Shown here: piece after piece, positions 23,403-31,920 of the stretch
Position numbering within the stretch: the first letter of the stretch is position 1
Layout of the letters: each line of letters opens with the position of its first letter
Source of the DNA: Oscillospiraceae bacterium
GTDB taxonomy: Bacteria > Bacillota > Clostridia > Oscillospirales > Ruminococcaceae
Direction of reading: 5' to 3'
Length of the DNA stretch: 33,338 nucleotides
NCBI GenBank assembly: GCA_016291435.1
Contig: JAEEXH010000027.1
Location: 1 to 33,338 of the forward strand
Notes under the pieces: generated by a model
The model's database searches: none
The model's input: the letters and a program-made list of their open reading frames with translations, nothing else
Told to the model about the DNA's origin: nothing
Program-made: the position numbers and the translations under genes

Positions 23403-24848
23403 ATGACATTATACAATATTTTGGAAGATCTGTCAACCGCTTTGCCGGACCGTGAGATCACGGGCGTGACAGACAATACAAAGCTGCTCCGTGCAGGCAT
23501 GCTCTTTGTCTGCATCAGGGGGCTGCACTTCGACGGTCACGATGCCGCGGAGGAAATGCTCGCACAGGGCGCCGCCGCGGTCGTCTGTGAGCGGGATTTA
23601 GGGCTCGGCGCAAAGCAGATCCTTGTCCCGAGCACGCGCATCGCATTCGGCAAGCTCCTCGCCGCATGGTACGGGCACCCCGAGCGTGCGATGACGATGA
23701 TCGGCGTGACCGGCACGAACGGCAAGACCACAACGGCTACGCTCCTCCGGGAAATGCTGACCGCTGCCGGCAAAAAGGTCGGGCTCATCGGCACCGTGCA
23801 GTATGAGATCGGCGACAAGGTGTATCCCTCAAAGAACACCACGCCGCTCCCCGCGGAATATTTCGCGCTGCTCGCGGAAATGCGCGATGCCGGCTGCACG
23901 CATGTCGTGATGGAAGTCTCCTCCTTCGGGCTTGCGCAGCGGCGCATCGGCGAAACGCATTTTGCGGCTGCGGTCTTCACGAATCTCACGCAGGATCATC
24001 TTGATATTCACGGCACAATGGAAAACTACTATCTCGCAAAGCGCATGCTCTTTGAGATCTGCGACTTCGCCGTTGTCGATACCGATGACAGCTACGGCAG
24101 ACGCCTCTTCGGCGAGATCACCTGCGAAAAATCCTCCTACGGGCTGAACAGCGCAGATGCGGATATTTCCGCTTCGGAAATCCGGCTCGGCACAGACGGC
24201 ACATCCTTTACGCTCACGCTGCACGGCGAGACAATTCCTGTGCAGATGCGCATGACCGGCATGTTCAATGTCGCGAATGCGTCTGCGGCATTTGTTGTCG
24301 GCGAAAAGATCGGCATTCCCCGCGGGACAATGCTCTCGCTGCTGAAAGAATACCCCGGCGTGCGCGGGCGCTGCGAGGTCATCCCGACCCCGCTCCCCTG
24401 CACCGTCATCTGCGACTACGCACACACGCCCGACGCACTCGAAAAGGTGCTTTCCAGCCTGCGGCAGTGTACGGACGGGCGGCTGATTGCGGTCTTCGGC
24501 TGCGGCGGCGACCGTGACGCGGCAAAGCGCCCGCTCATGGCAAAGGCTGCGGCGGCAGCGGCCGATATGCTGATCGTCACCTCGGATAACCCCCGCACAG
24601 AGGATCCGCTCCGCATCATTGACGATATTCTGGCAGGGCTCGAAGGTACCGATGTGCCGTATCTCACCGAGCCTGACCGCGCAGAGGCGATCTATCTCGC
24701 CATGAAGGAAGCGCACCCCGGCGATGTGATCGTGCTTGCCGGAAAGGGGCACGAGGATTATCAGATCATCGGCACCGAAAAGCACCATATGGACGAACGC
24801 GAGCTGGCGGCTGCGGCTGCGGCGCGCATTCTCAGTGAAGGAGTATAA
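23403..24848 (+). CDS. murE: UDP-MurNAc-tripeptide synthetase, meso-DAP type
   Basis: MurE adds the third stem-peptide residue to UDP-MurNAc-L-Ala-D-Glu using ATP. The 481-residue protein has the N-terminal uridine-binding domain (residues 1-95), the central ATP-binding domain with GVTGTNGKTTTATLL (P-loop 104-110), TNLTQDHLDIHGTMENY, and the C-terminal domain with DYAHTPDALEKVL and FGCGGDRDAAKRP. The motif DNPRTE (395-400) is the signature of enzymes that select meso-diaminopimelate; lysine-adding enzymes lack the arginine. So the wall is predicted to be the A1-gamma mDAP type. A GAGG site lies eight bases before the ATG, 15 bases after the PBP stop. The usual neighbours murF and murD are absent. 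Confidence 0.96.
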   Translation: MTLYNILEDLSTALPDREITGVTDNTKLLRAGMLFVCIRGLHFDGHDAAEEMLAQGAAAVVCERDLGLGAKQILVPSTRIAFGKLLAAWYGHPERAMTMIGVTGTNGKTTTATLLREMLTAAGKKVGLIGTVQYEIGDKVYPSKNTTPLPAEYFALLAEMRDAGCTHVVMEVSSFGLAQRRIGETHFAAAVFTNLTQDHLDIHGTMENYYLAKRMLFEICDFAVVDTDDSYGRRLFGEITCEKSSYGLNSADADISASEIRLGTDGTSFTLTLHGETIPVQMRMTGMFNVANASAAFVVGEKIGIPRGTMLSLLKEYPGVRGRCEVIPTPLPCTVICDYAHTPDALEKVLSSLRQCTDGRLIAVFGCGGDRDAAKRPLMAKAAAAAADMLIVTSDNPRTEDPLRIIDDILAGLEGTDVPYLTEPDRAEAIYLAMKEAHPGDVIVLAGKGHEDYQIIGTEKHHMDERELAAAAAARILSEGV

Positions 24849-24851
24849 CAC

Positions 24852-25880
24852 ATGCAAATCTGGATTACACTTCCCGCGGCGATCCTCGCGGCGATCATTG
24901 CGGCTGCGGGCGGCATCTGGCTGATCCCCTATCTGCGCCGCATCCACTTCGGGCAGACGATTCTGGAGGAAGGTCCCGCATGGCACAAATCCAAGCAGGG
25001 CACACCGATCATGGGCGGCTTTCTCTTCATCTTCGGCAGCCTCATCGCGACTGCAATCGGCTTTGCGGTCTGGCGCATCGCAAGCAGCGCCTCGGCAAGC
25101 CTCGACACGGCAAACCGTGACGCACTCCGTCTGCTGACGGTCGCCGTCTTCTCGCTGCTCTACTCCGGGCTCATCGGCTTCACCGACGATTACATCAAGG
25201 CGGTGAAGAAGCAGAATCTCGGCCTCAGCCCGAAGCAGAAAATGGCATTCCAGCTTGTATTGTGCATCGCATTTCTGGGCATTCTATATCTGCTGGGCGA
25301 CCGAGACACGACAATCGACCTCATTTTCGTGAAGCTCAATTTCGGCATTTTCTATTACCCGGTGATGATCCTTTTCATCATCTATATCTCGAACGCCGTG
25401 AACCTCACGGACGGCATCGACGGGCTCTGCGGCTCCGTGACGGTCGTTTCGATGCTTGCGCTGACGGTCATCTGCTCGCTGACGGGCGAGCATGAGCTCT
25501 CGCTCTACGCCATCACAATCGCGGGCGGCTGCATCGGCTTCCTCGTCTGGAACCTGCACCCTGCAAAATGCTTCATGGGCGACACGGGCTCTATGTATCT
25601 CGGCGGCGCATTTGCCGCGATCGGCGTGGCATGCAGAATGCACCTGCTGCTCGTGCTGGTCGGGCTCGTCTATGTGCTCGACGCGCTGAGCGTGGTCATC
25701 CAGGTTCTTTATTTCAAGTACACAAAGCGGAAATACGGCGAAGGCAGACGCATTTTCAAGATGTCGCCGATCCACCATCACTTCGAGATGTGCAAGTGGA
25801 GCGAATACAAGATCGTTGCGGTCTTCTCGCTGGTGGGGCTCGTCTGCGGCGTGCTCGGTGTGCTGACACAGCTCCGCTGA
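24852..25880 (+). CDS. mraY: Phospho-N-acetylmuramoyl-pentapeptide transferase
   Basis: MraY transfers phospho-MurNAc-pentapeptide to undecaprenyl phosphate, making lipid I at the inner membrane; its carrier is produced by UppS on the other arm. The 342-residue protein has about ten helices and the family catalytic regions GTPIMGGFLF, SGLIGFTDDYIKAVKKQN (adjacent aspartates), ISNAVNLTDGIDGLCGS and the histidine motif SPIHHHFEMCKWSE. Length is typical. AAGGAG lies eight bases before the ATG and overlaps the murE stop region. In most Firmicutes murD follows; here ftsW does. Confidence 0.97.
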   Translation: MQIWITLPAAILAAIIAAAGGIWLIPYLRRIHFGQTILEEGPAWHKSKQGTPIMGGFLFIFGSLIATAIGFAVWRIASSASASLDTANRDALRLLTVAVFSLLYSGLIGFTDDYIKAVKKQNLGLSPKQKMAFQLVLCIAFLGILYLLGDRDTTIDLIFVKLNFGIFYYPVMILFIIYISNAVNLTDGIDGLCGSVTVVSMLALTVICSLTGEHELSLYAITIAGGCIGFLVWNLHPAKCFMGDTGSMYLGGAFAAIGVACRMHLLLVLVGLVYVLDALSVVIQVLYFKYTKRKYGEGRRIFKMSPIHHHFEMCKWSEYKIVAVFSLVGLVCGVLGVLTQLR

Positions 25881-25934
25881 TGCGGCAGTGTGTATCACCC
25901 GGGCGAATCTCCGGCTTCTGAAGGGAGTAACAAT

Positions 25935-27152
25935 ATGGCATCGACAACATCCGGCGTGCGCAGCACACCGAGCCGCATTGCGCGGCAGAGACCGGTCGGC
26001 AGAGGATGGCGGCTCTTTCACGGCGATCAGGACGGCGTTCTGCTCGGCACCGTGATCGCGCTGCTCGTCATCGGGCTGCTGATGATGTTCTCCGCATCCT
26101 ACCCCGCCGCCATTGAGGACGGACACAAGGGCACCTTCTACGCGACCCGTCAGCTCATGTTTGCAGCGGGCGGTCTCGTGCTGATGTTCATTGCAAGCGT
26201 CGTCGATTATCACATCTACGAAAACCTTGTCATCTCGGGCGGCAGCTTCCTGATTTCATTCGGCATGCTGATCGCGGTGCTGATTCCGGGCATCGGCAGC
26301 ACACAGGGTACCTTCGCCCGCCGCTGGATTGCAGTCGGCGGCTCGGGCGGCATCACCTTCCAGCCCTCGGAGCTCATGAAAATCACGATTGTACTGCTCT
26401 TTGCGACACTCATCGTGCGCAACAAGGAACGCATGAACACATGGCAGTACGGCATCTTCCCGTTCCTTGTGATCCTCGGCGCAGTCTGCGGACTGATGGT
26501 GCTTGAGCCGCATATCTCCGGCACGATCATCATTGTCGTGCTCGCGATGACGCTGATCTTCGTCGGCGGCGCAAAGCCCACGCATTTTGCAGCAATGGCA
26601 GGCATCGGTGCAGGTGCGCTCGTGATCCTTGTCCTGATCCTGATGAAGGTCAAGGGCATGGACTATTTCGAGGACAGAATCCTCTCGTGGCTGGATCCGT
26701 TCAATCCCGATTATACGCAGGATGCAACATGGCAGACCTGCCAGTCGCTCATCGCGATCGGCTCCGGCGGACTCTTCGGGCTGGGGCTCGGCGCATCCCG
26801 CCAGAAATATCAGTATCTCCCCGAAGCGCAGAACGACTTTGTCTTTGCGATTCTCTGCGAGGAATTCGGCTTTGTCGGCGCAGTGACGGTCATCCTGCTC
26901 TTCTGTCTGCTCGTGTTCCGCGGGTTCTATATCGCGGCAAAGGCAAAGGATCAGTTCGGCATGCTGGTCGCGGTCGGTCTGACCATGCACATCGGATTGC
27001 AGGCGCTCCTCAACATCGCCGTTGTCAGCAATGCGATCCCGAACACCGGCATCTCGCTGCCGTTCTTCTCCTACGGCGGCACCGCACTCATGATGCAGCT
27101 TGCCGAGATGGGCGTGCTGCTCAATATCTCGCGGCAGGCAAAGCTCGACTGA
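25935..27152 (+). CDS. ftsW: SEDS-family peptidoglycan glycosyltransferase FtsW
   Basis: FtsW polymerises glycan strands from lipid II at the septum, paired with a class B PBP (the gene at 20940). The 405-residue protein has an N-terminal cytoplasmic tail, then about ten helices beginning with GTVIALLVIGLLMMFSASYP. The diagnostic stretches are FARRWIAVGG, FQPSELMK (SEDS signature), GSGGLFGLGLGASRQKYQYLPEAQNDFVFA with the catalytic aspartate region, and AVVSNAIPNTGISLPFFSYGGT. A longer in-frame start at 25890 is rejected because GGGAG stands seven bases before the ATG at 25935. Identity as FtsW rather than the sporulation paralog SpoVE is by dcw position only. Confidence 0.93.
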   Translation: MASTTSGVRSTPSRIARQRPVGRGWRLFHGDQDGVLLGTVIALLVIGLLMMFSASYPAAIEDGHKGTFYATRQLMFAAGGLVLMFIASVVDYHIYENLVISGGSFLISFGMLIAVLIPGIGSTQGTFARRWIAVGGSGGITFQPSELMKITIVLLFATLIVRNKERMNTWQYGIFPFLVILGAVCGLMVLEPHISGTIIIVVLAMTLIFVGGAKPTHFAAMAGIGAGALVILVLILMKVKGMDYFEDRILSWLDPFNPDYTQDATWQTCQSLIAIGSGGLFGLGLGASRQKYQYLPEAQNDFVFAILCEEFGFVGAVTVILLFCLLVFRGFYIAAKAKDQFGMLVAVGLTMHIGLQALLNIAVVSNAIPNTGISLPFFSYGGTALMMQLAEMGVLLNISRQAKLD

Positions 27153-27184
27153 CCGCTGAAATCCACACATAAGAGGGTGAAATC

Positions 27185-27715
27185 ATGCCTGAGATACTCG
27201 ATCTTTACGACGCAGACATGCGCCCGCTGAACCGCACGGTCATCCGCGGCGAGCCGATCCCGCAGGGCTGCTATCACATCGTCGTCATCATCATGACGGC
27301 CAGCCCGCGCACGGGAAAGATCCTGATGACAAAGCGCGCACCCGAGAAATCCCGCAGCGGCATGTGGGAGATCACCGGCGGCTCCAAGCAGTCGGGCGAA
27401 ACCGCGGAGCATGCGGCATGCCGCGAGCTTTATGAGGAAACGGGCATCACCGTGACCGAGGATCAGCTCATCCGCTGCGGCACGGACCGCGGCGCACACT
27501 GGTTTTTCACGCATTTTGCCGTGTTCGCGGACGAGCCGGAGGACGGCATCCGCTTGCAGCCGCATGAGACCGTCGATTCCCGCTGGGTGACGCCCGCAGA
27601 GCTGCTCGCCGAAGCGGACCGCATCGACCCCTCCGGCAGGGAGCGGACGCTCTATCAGCGGTTTTACGGCAGATGGCTCACAGACACAGAAAACAGAGAG
27701 GAACAGAACGAATGA
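27185..27715 (+). CDS. Nudix hydrolase of the YfcD/IDI-like subgroup
   Basis: Nudix enzymes hydrolyse nucleoside diphosphates linked to other groups. The 176-residue protein has a complete Nudix box at residues 66-88 (G66, E72, then RELYEETGI), so metal-binding glutamates E84 and E85 are present. The N-terminus EILDLYDADMRPLNRTVIRG and QGCYHIVVII resembles the group of Nudix proteins related to isopentenyl-diphosphate isomerase; the residues 53-65 SGMWEITGG fit that group too. The substrate is unknown. It lies between ftsW and murG: 32 bases after ftsW, and its stop overlaps the murG start (ATGA), so it is part of the operon and is translated in step with murG. A role on isoprenoid or nucleotide-sugar diphosphates is speculation from context. 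Confidence 0.88.
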   Translation: MPEILDLYDADMRPLNRTVIRGEPIPQGCYHIVVIIMTASPRTGKILMTKRAPEKSRSGMWEITGGSKQSGETAEHAACRELYEETGITVTEDQLIRCGTDRGAHWFFTHFAVFADEPEDGIRLQPHETVDSRWVTPAELLAEADRIDPSGRERTLYQRFYGRWLTDTENREEQNE

Positions 27716-28830
27716 AAATTATGATAGCCTGCGGCGGAACAGGCGGACATATCAATCCCGCGCTCGCGATCGCGGGCATCATCAGGGCACATGTGCCGGA
27801 CGCGGAATTTCTCTTTGCCGGCACCCCGCACGGCATGGAGGCGACCCTCGTGCCGCAGGCGGGCTACAAAATGGAATTCGTGCAGGTCGCAGGATTCCAG
27901 CGCAGCTTCACGCCGGAGAATATCATCCGCAATGTGAAGGCGGCGGGGTATCTCGTCACCGCGGGGCACCATGCGCGTGCCCTCGTGAAGAAATATGCAC
28001 CCGATCTTGTCATCGGCACCGGCGGCTATGCCTCTGCGCCCGTGCTCCGCGCCGCACAGCAGCTCGGCATCCGAACTGCCATACATGAGCAGAACGCCTA
28101 TCCCGGCGTGACAAACAAAATGCTCGCGAAGAAGGCGGATGCCGTCATGATGACCTTTGAAGCGGCGAAGGATTATTTCCCCGCAGATGCAAAAACGGTC
28201 GTGACGGGACTTCCCGTGCGCGGCAATCTCACGAAGCGCTCCCGAGAACAGGCGCGGCAGATGCTCGGCTTCCCGTCCGGCATGACGATCCTCAGCTTCG
28301 GCGGCTCGCAGGGCGCGAAATGTCTCAACGATCTGATGCCCGATTTCATCAAGTGGCATCTTGACTCCGATATGGAGATTAACCACATCCACGCATACGG
28401 CAAATTCGGCAGGGATACCGTGCCCGGTGCGCTCGAAGCGCTCGGCATCGCCGGTGACCGCCGCATCCGCGTGACCGAATACATCCACGATATGGACGTC
28501 TGCCTCGCCGCTGCCGATCTCGTCATCAGCCGCGCAGGTGCCTCCACGCTCACAGAGCTCGAAGCCGTCGGCAGGGCGTCCATCCTGATCCCCTACCCGA
28601 CCGCAGCGGAGAATCACCAGTATCACAACGCGATGGTGCTCGGGCGTGCCGGTGCGGCAATCGTCATCGAGCAGAAGGATCTCACCGCGGACAAGCTGCG
28701 CGCCTGCACGGAGGAGCTTTACCGCAATCCCGAAAAGCGCGTTGCCATGTGCGAGCGTGCCGGTGCGCTGTATAAGACCGACACCGACGAACGCATCTGG
28801 GAGACGCTCGCGGCGCTGCTCCCGCACTGA
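27712..28830 (+). CDS. murG: UDP-GlcNAc:lipid I N-acetylglucosaminyltransferase
   Basis: MurG adds GlcNAc to lipid I, forming lipid II, on the cytoplasmic face of the membrane. The 372-residue GT-B protein begins MKIMIACGGTGGHINPALAI with the G-loop GGTGGH (8-13), then GTGGYASAPV, IHEQNAYPGVTNK, SFGGSQGAKCLNDLM and the UDP-binding SRAGASTLTELEAVGRASIL followed by NHQYHNA. Length is normal. The ATG at 27712 overlaps the Nudix stop by four bases; an in-frame start at 27673 falls within the Nudix gene and has no ribosome site. The next gene starts three bases after the stop. Confidence 0.97.
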   Translation: MKIMIACGGTGGHINPALAIAGIIRAHVPDAEFLFAGTPHGMEATLVPQAGYKMEFVQVAGFQRSFTPENIIRNVKAAGYLVTAGHHARALVKKYAPDLVIGTGGYASAPVLRAAQQLGIRTAIHEQNAYPGVTNKMLAKKADAVMMTFEAAKDYFPADAKTVVTGLPVRGNLTKRSREQARQMLGFPSGMTILSFGGSQGAKCLNDLMPDFIKWHLDSDMEINHIHAYGKFGRDTVPGALEALGIAGDRRIRVTEYIHDMDVCLAAADLVISRAGASTLTELEAVGRASILIPYPTAAENHQYHNAMVLGRAGAAIVIEQKDLTADKLRACTEELYRNPEKRVAMCERAGALYKTDTDERIWETLAALLPH

Positions 28831-28833
28831 CCT

Positions 28834-29493
28834 ATGCTGGATCTCGGCTGCGTGCTCGCAGGGATTATACAGATCCTCGGACCTGTCACTCTGCTGATTC
28901 TCTGGCACAAGAAGACCGGCGCAAGATTCTATCCTGCGCTGATCGCTTATGCGGTCTGCTTCCCGGTGTTCATCGTCGGGGCAGGCATCCGCTCGGGCTT
29001 CCCGCAGGATGATCCGATCGCGTTTTATGTGCCGCAGGGATTTCTCTTCGGCATTCTCGAGGAGGGCGCGAAATATCTTGTTCTGCGCTTTCATCTTGCA
29101 AGCTATGACAGCACAAAAGACGCCGTGCCCTACGGCATCGGACACAGCTGCTATGAGCTCTTTGCTTCGGGGCTGAGCTGCTTCGGGCTGATCGGCACAG
29201 GCAATGCCCCGTCGGATATTTTTCTTGCGGGGGTCTATGGCACAGGCAGCTCTGTGATCGGCACCGTCTCCCTGACAATCCTCATTCATTACGGCATTCA
29301 CACGGGCAGGTCAAAGATTACGCTTCCCGCTGCCATCCTGCTGCACGCAGCCGGCAACATGGGGAAGGGACTCCTGCTGGAATGCGGTCTCACGGAGATT
29401 GCTTTTGCACTTGATCTTCTGCTGACCGCCGGCGCATGCTATGCCGCATACCGCTGCCGGAAGGCAATGGAAGATCCCTTCGCGGATATCTGA
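28834..29493 (+). CDS. Putative YhfC-family intramembrane protease
   Basis: A 219-residue membrane protein with about seven hydrophobic helices. It carries E76-E77 in ILEEGAKYLVLRF, H104 and E108 in YGIGHSCYELFASG, and H171 in AAILLHAAGN. This pattern (EExxxR/K, GxGHxxxE, later H/N) is that of the YhfC family, related to the CPBP/PrsW glutamate-type intramembrane proteases. Proteolysis by this protein is inference from family; YhfC substrates are not established. It starts three bases after murG without a visible Shine-Dalgarno, so it likely depends on coupling with murG. It separates murG from murA, which is not the usual dcw order. An alternative is that it is a non-catalytic membrane protein. 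Confidence 0.72.
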   Translation: MLDLGCVLAGIIQILGPVTLLILWHKKTGARFYPALIAYAVCFPVFIVGAGIRSGFPQDDPIAFYVPQGFLFGILEEGAKYLVLRFHLASYDSTKDAVPYGIGHSCYELFASGLSCFGLIGTGNAPSDIFLAGVYGTGSSVIGTVSLTILIHYGIHTGRSKITLPAAILLHAAGNMGKGLLLECGLTEIAFALDLLLTAGACYAAYRCRKAMEDPFADI

Positions 29494-29549
29494 ACCTGCG
29501 CTTTCACCAAAGCCCGCCCGTTCGCATAGGCTAGGCTGAGGTGATGAAC

Positions 29550-30818
29550 ATGGCAGAGGAATATCTCAGCATCACGGGCGGACGCCCGCTGCGCGGCGAG
29601 GTCACGGTGCAGGGCGCAAAAAACAGCGCACTCCCGCTGATGGCGGCTGCGCTCCTCTGTGACGGCGAGACCGTTCTCACGAATGTGCCCCGCCTGACGG
29701 ATGTCTACGCAGCAAGCCGCATCCTCAATCAGCTCGGCTGCCGCTCTCATATCGAAGACCACACGGTCACCGTCACGCAAAAGGGACTCACCGGCTGTGA
29801 GATCCCGGATGCGGATATGCGGCAGATGCGGTCTTCCGTGATGTTTTTAGGCCCGCTGCTCGGACGCGCAAAGCGCTGCATCATGACGATGCCGGGCGGC
29901 TGTGAGCTCGGCCCCCGCCCGATCGACATGCATCTTGACGCCATGCGGCAGATGGGTGCGGTCATCACGGAGGAGCAGGGCAAAATCATCTGCGACGCCG
30001 GAAAACGGCTCTGCGGCACACGCATTCCCCTGCCGTTCCCGTCCGTCGGCGTCACGGAAAATGTATTGATGGCAGCGGCACTTGCCGAGGGCGACACCGT
30101 GCTGACGAATGCAGCGCGGGAGCCCGAAATCGCCGATCTCGCCGCCTTTCTGAATGCCTGCGGCGCAGAAATTTCGGGCGCCGGTGAGGGCACGGTATAC
30201 ATTCACGGAAAGCCCGGGCTTCACGGCACGGAATACTGCGTGATGCCCGACCGCATCGCGGCGTTCACATGGCTCTGTGCAGGTGCGGCGACCGGCGGCA
30301 CGGTCAGCGTGCGCGGCGCCTCCCCGCCCGATCTTGAGAGCAGTCTGACTGTGCTGCGGGCGGCCGGATGCAGAATCGGCATCTGCGGCGACCGCATTTT
30401 CCTCGACGGGAGCGGTGCGCTCCGGCGGGTGCGGCACATCCGCACAATGCCCTACCCCGGCTTCCCGACGGACGCACAGGCGCCGGTCACAGCGGTTTTA
30501 GCGCTGGCACGCGGCACAAGCATGATCGAGGAGACGATCTTCGAGAGCCGCTATAAGCATGTCGGCGAGCTGCTGCGCATGGGCGCGGATATCCGCGTTT
30601 CCGGCTCTGCGGCGGTCATTACGGGCGTTCCGGCGCTGCACGGTGCAGCGGTCACGGCACCCGATCTCAGAGGCGGCGCGGCACTGGCTGTCGCGGCGGC
30701 TGCGGCAGAGGGCGAGAGCCGCATCAGCGGGCTCCGTCATATCGACCGCGGATATGAAAATTTCGCCGCATCTTTCCACAGCCTCGGCTGCGAAGCAGTG
30801 CGGTGCGGATTGCATTGA
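29550..30818 (+). CDS. murA: UDP-N-acetylglucosamine 1-carboxyvinyltransferase
   Basis: MurA transfers enolpyruvate from PEP to UDP-GlcNAc, the first committed step of peptidoglycan synthesis and the fosfomycin target. The 422-residue protein has GGRPLRGEVTVQGAKNSALP with the catalytic lysine, and the active-site loop MPGGCELGPRPIDMH with cysteine at 118, so it is predicted fosfomycin-sensitive at this residue (Asp here would give resistance). YPGFPTDAQAPVTAV and FESRYKHVGELLRMGADI are also present. The GTG at 29541 and ATG at 29544 are in frame, but GAGGTG overlaps them; the ATG at 29550 is six bases after this site and is the better start. It lies 56 bases after the YhfC-like gene. Low-GC Gram-positives often carry a second murA elsewhere. 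Confidence 0.95.
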   Translation: MAEEYLSITGGRPLRGEVTVQGAKNSALPLMAAALLCDGETVLTNVPRLTDVYAASRILNQLGCRSHIEDHTVTVTQKGLTGCEIPDADMRQMRSSVMFLGPLLGRAKRCIMTMPGGCELGPRPIDMHLDAMRQMGAVITEEQGKIICDAGKRLCGTRIPLPFPSVGVTENVLMAAALAEGDTVLTNAAREPEIADLAAFLNACGAEISGAGEGTVYIHGKPGLHGTEYCVMPDRIAAFTWLCAGAATGGTVSVRGASPPDLESSLTVLRAAGCRIGICGDRIFLDGSGALRRVRHIRTMPYPGFPTDAQAPVTAVLALARGTSMIEETIFESRYKHVGELLRMGADIRVSGSAAVITGVPALHGAAVTAPDLRGGAALAVAAAAAEGESRISGLRHIDRGYENFAASFHSLGCEAVRCGLH

Positions 30819-30853
30819 ACTGCGTGAAAAAACAGTCTTTTGCACACCAAAAT

Positions 30854-30876
30854 GTTGAAAACTTGGTTGAAACTGT
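30854..30876 (+). repeat. 23-base direct repeat, copy 1
   Basis: This copy starts GTTGAAAACTTGG and ends GAAACTGT. It matches copy 2 at 30938-30960 in 21 of 23 positions, 84 bases apart, within the murA-divIB gap. It overlaps the DnaA-box-like site at 30874-30882 at its right end. Confidence 0.7.
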
Positions 30877-30937
30877 GAAAAACTCGGCGTGGAAAACGGG
30901 AAAACCGCTGTTTTTCGCTTGAATACGGCATCTTGCT

Positions 30938-30960
30938 GTTGAAAACTCGGTGGAAACTGT
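30938..30960 (+). repeat. 23-base direct repeat, copy 2
   Basis: This copy starts GTTGAAAACTCGG and ends GAAACTGT. The two differences from copy 1 are at positions 11 (C for T) and 15 (G for T). The sequence from here to 31032 contains a weak -10-like TATATT at 30979-30984, but no matching -35 was found. Confidence 0.7.
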
Positions 30961-31032
30961 TAAGAATTCTACCGCTTGTATATTCTTTTTCCACAGCCCC
31001 CGGAACGGGGAAATGACAGAGGAGGGTCACTC

Positions 31033-31899
31033 ATGCGTGATGTTGTCAAACAAAACGTCAAACGTCAGCAGAGCAGCAAGCGTCAGCACAGGCGCTCGCG
31101 GCTCAATGCCGTCTATTTCTTTCTTGTGCTGGTGCTGGTCGTCGGCATCGGCGCCGCGCTGTCGATGACCCTCTTCTTCAATGTCACGGATGTTGTTGTT
31201 CTGAACGAAACCGACACGCCGGATATGGACATTGTCGAAATGAGCGGCATCAAGTATCAGGATAATCTCGTGCGGCTCGATACATATTCGATCGCACAGA
31301 AGATCGCCTCGCAGATCGTCTATGCCGAGCGCGTCAGCGTGAAAAAGAAGTTCCCCGCGACTGTCGTGATCACCGTCGAGAAGGCGGTACCGGTCGCGAA
31401 TGTCGCGAACAGCTACGGCTATCTGCTTGTCAGCGCCTCAAACCGCATCCTCGAGGAGCTCAAGGAAGACACGCCCCCGCGTGAAGGTCTCATCATCATC
31501 AACGGCTTCAACGCCGCCGAAGGCACCGTCGGCATGGTGCTCACCTCCGAAGACGAGCGCCGCGACAGCGTCCTGCAAACCCTGACGGCAGCCGTCACCG
31601 AGAGCGGCAGCGAGCACATCGTCTCGCTCGATATGACCGACATCAGCGCAATCACCGTGCAGTTCGGCGACCGCATCACGTTCAACATGGGCTCCAGCAG
31701 CGACGCCGTCTATAAGCTGCGGCTCGCCGAGAAGACCATCTCGCAGCTCAACCCCGGCAAGCGCTATAAGCTCACGATGGTCGGAAACAACCAGATTTCC
31801 GTCCTCCCGGATGAGGCGCCGCGCAGTGTGACGACCGCTCCTGCCGTGACTGAAACCACAGCGGAAACAACAACATTGCCAAAACCGGAAGATGAGTGA
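31033..31899 (+). CDS. divIB: Cell division protein DivIB/FtsQ
   Basis: DivIB (FtsQ) is a bitopic divisome protein that binds FtsL and DivIC. The 288-residue protein has a strongly basic cytoplasmic tail (RQQSSKRQHRRSR), one helix (about 25-46), then an extracellular POTRA domain (about 48-118, FFNVTDVVVLNE to VSVKKKFPATVVITVEKAVPVA), a beta domain to about 260 and a Thr-rich tail (TTAPAVTETTAETTTLP). The order TM-POTRA-beta and the position before ftsZ support the call. The ATG at 31033 lies seven bases after GGAGG; a longer frame at 30976 is rejected. No ftsA is seen between it and ftsZ. Confidence 0.88.
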   Translation: MRDVVKQNVKRQQSSKRQHRRSRLNAVYFFLVLVLVVGIGAALSMTLFFNVTDVVVLNETDTPDMDIVEMSGIKYQDNLVRLDTYSIAQKIASQIVYAERVSVKKKFPATVVITVEKAVPVANVANSYGYLLVSASNRILEELKEDTPPREGLIIINGFNAAEGTVGMVLTSEDERRDSVLQTLTAAVTESGSEHIVSLDMTDISAITVQFGDRITFNMGSSSDAVYKLRLAEKTISQLNPGKRYKLTMVGNNQISVLPDEAPRSVTTAPAVTETTAETTTLPKPEDE

Positions 31900-31920
31900 A
31901 AAACAATTTTATGAGAATTG

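Larger units (their letters stand above)
30838..30995. promoter_or_regulatory. Cluster of DnaA-box-like sites between murA and divIB
   Basis: Three matches to TTWTNCACA lie within 158 bases: TTTTGCACA (30838-30846, plus), TGTGAAAAA (30874-30882, i.e. a minus-strand site) and TTTTCCACA (30987-30995, plus). CGTGGAAAA (30888-30896) and two TGTTGAAAA copies are one base off. Other T-rich half-sites interrupt them. About two matches would be expected by chance in the whole window, so clustering is notable. It may bind DnaA at a division gene, but no AT-rich unwinding element or dnaA/dnaN is present here. The sequence holds no gene. Confidence 0.4.

Noticed and set aside
27664-29301. 545-codon minus-strand open frame opposite murG and the YhfC-like gene
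   Set aside because: It crosses the boundary between two real genes, has no ribosome site and its product has typical antisense composition.
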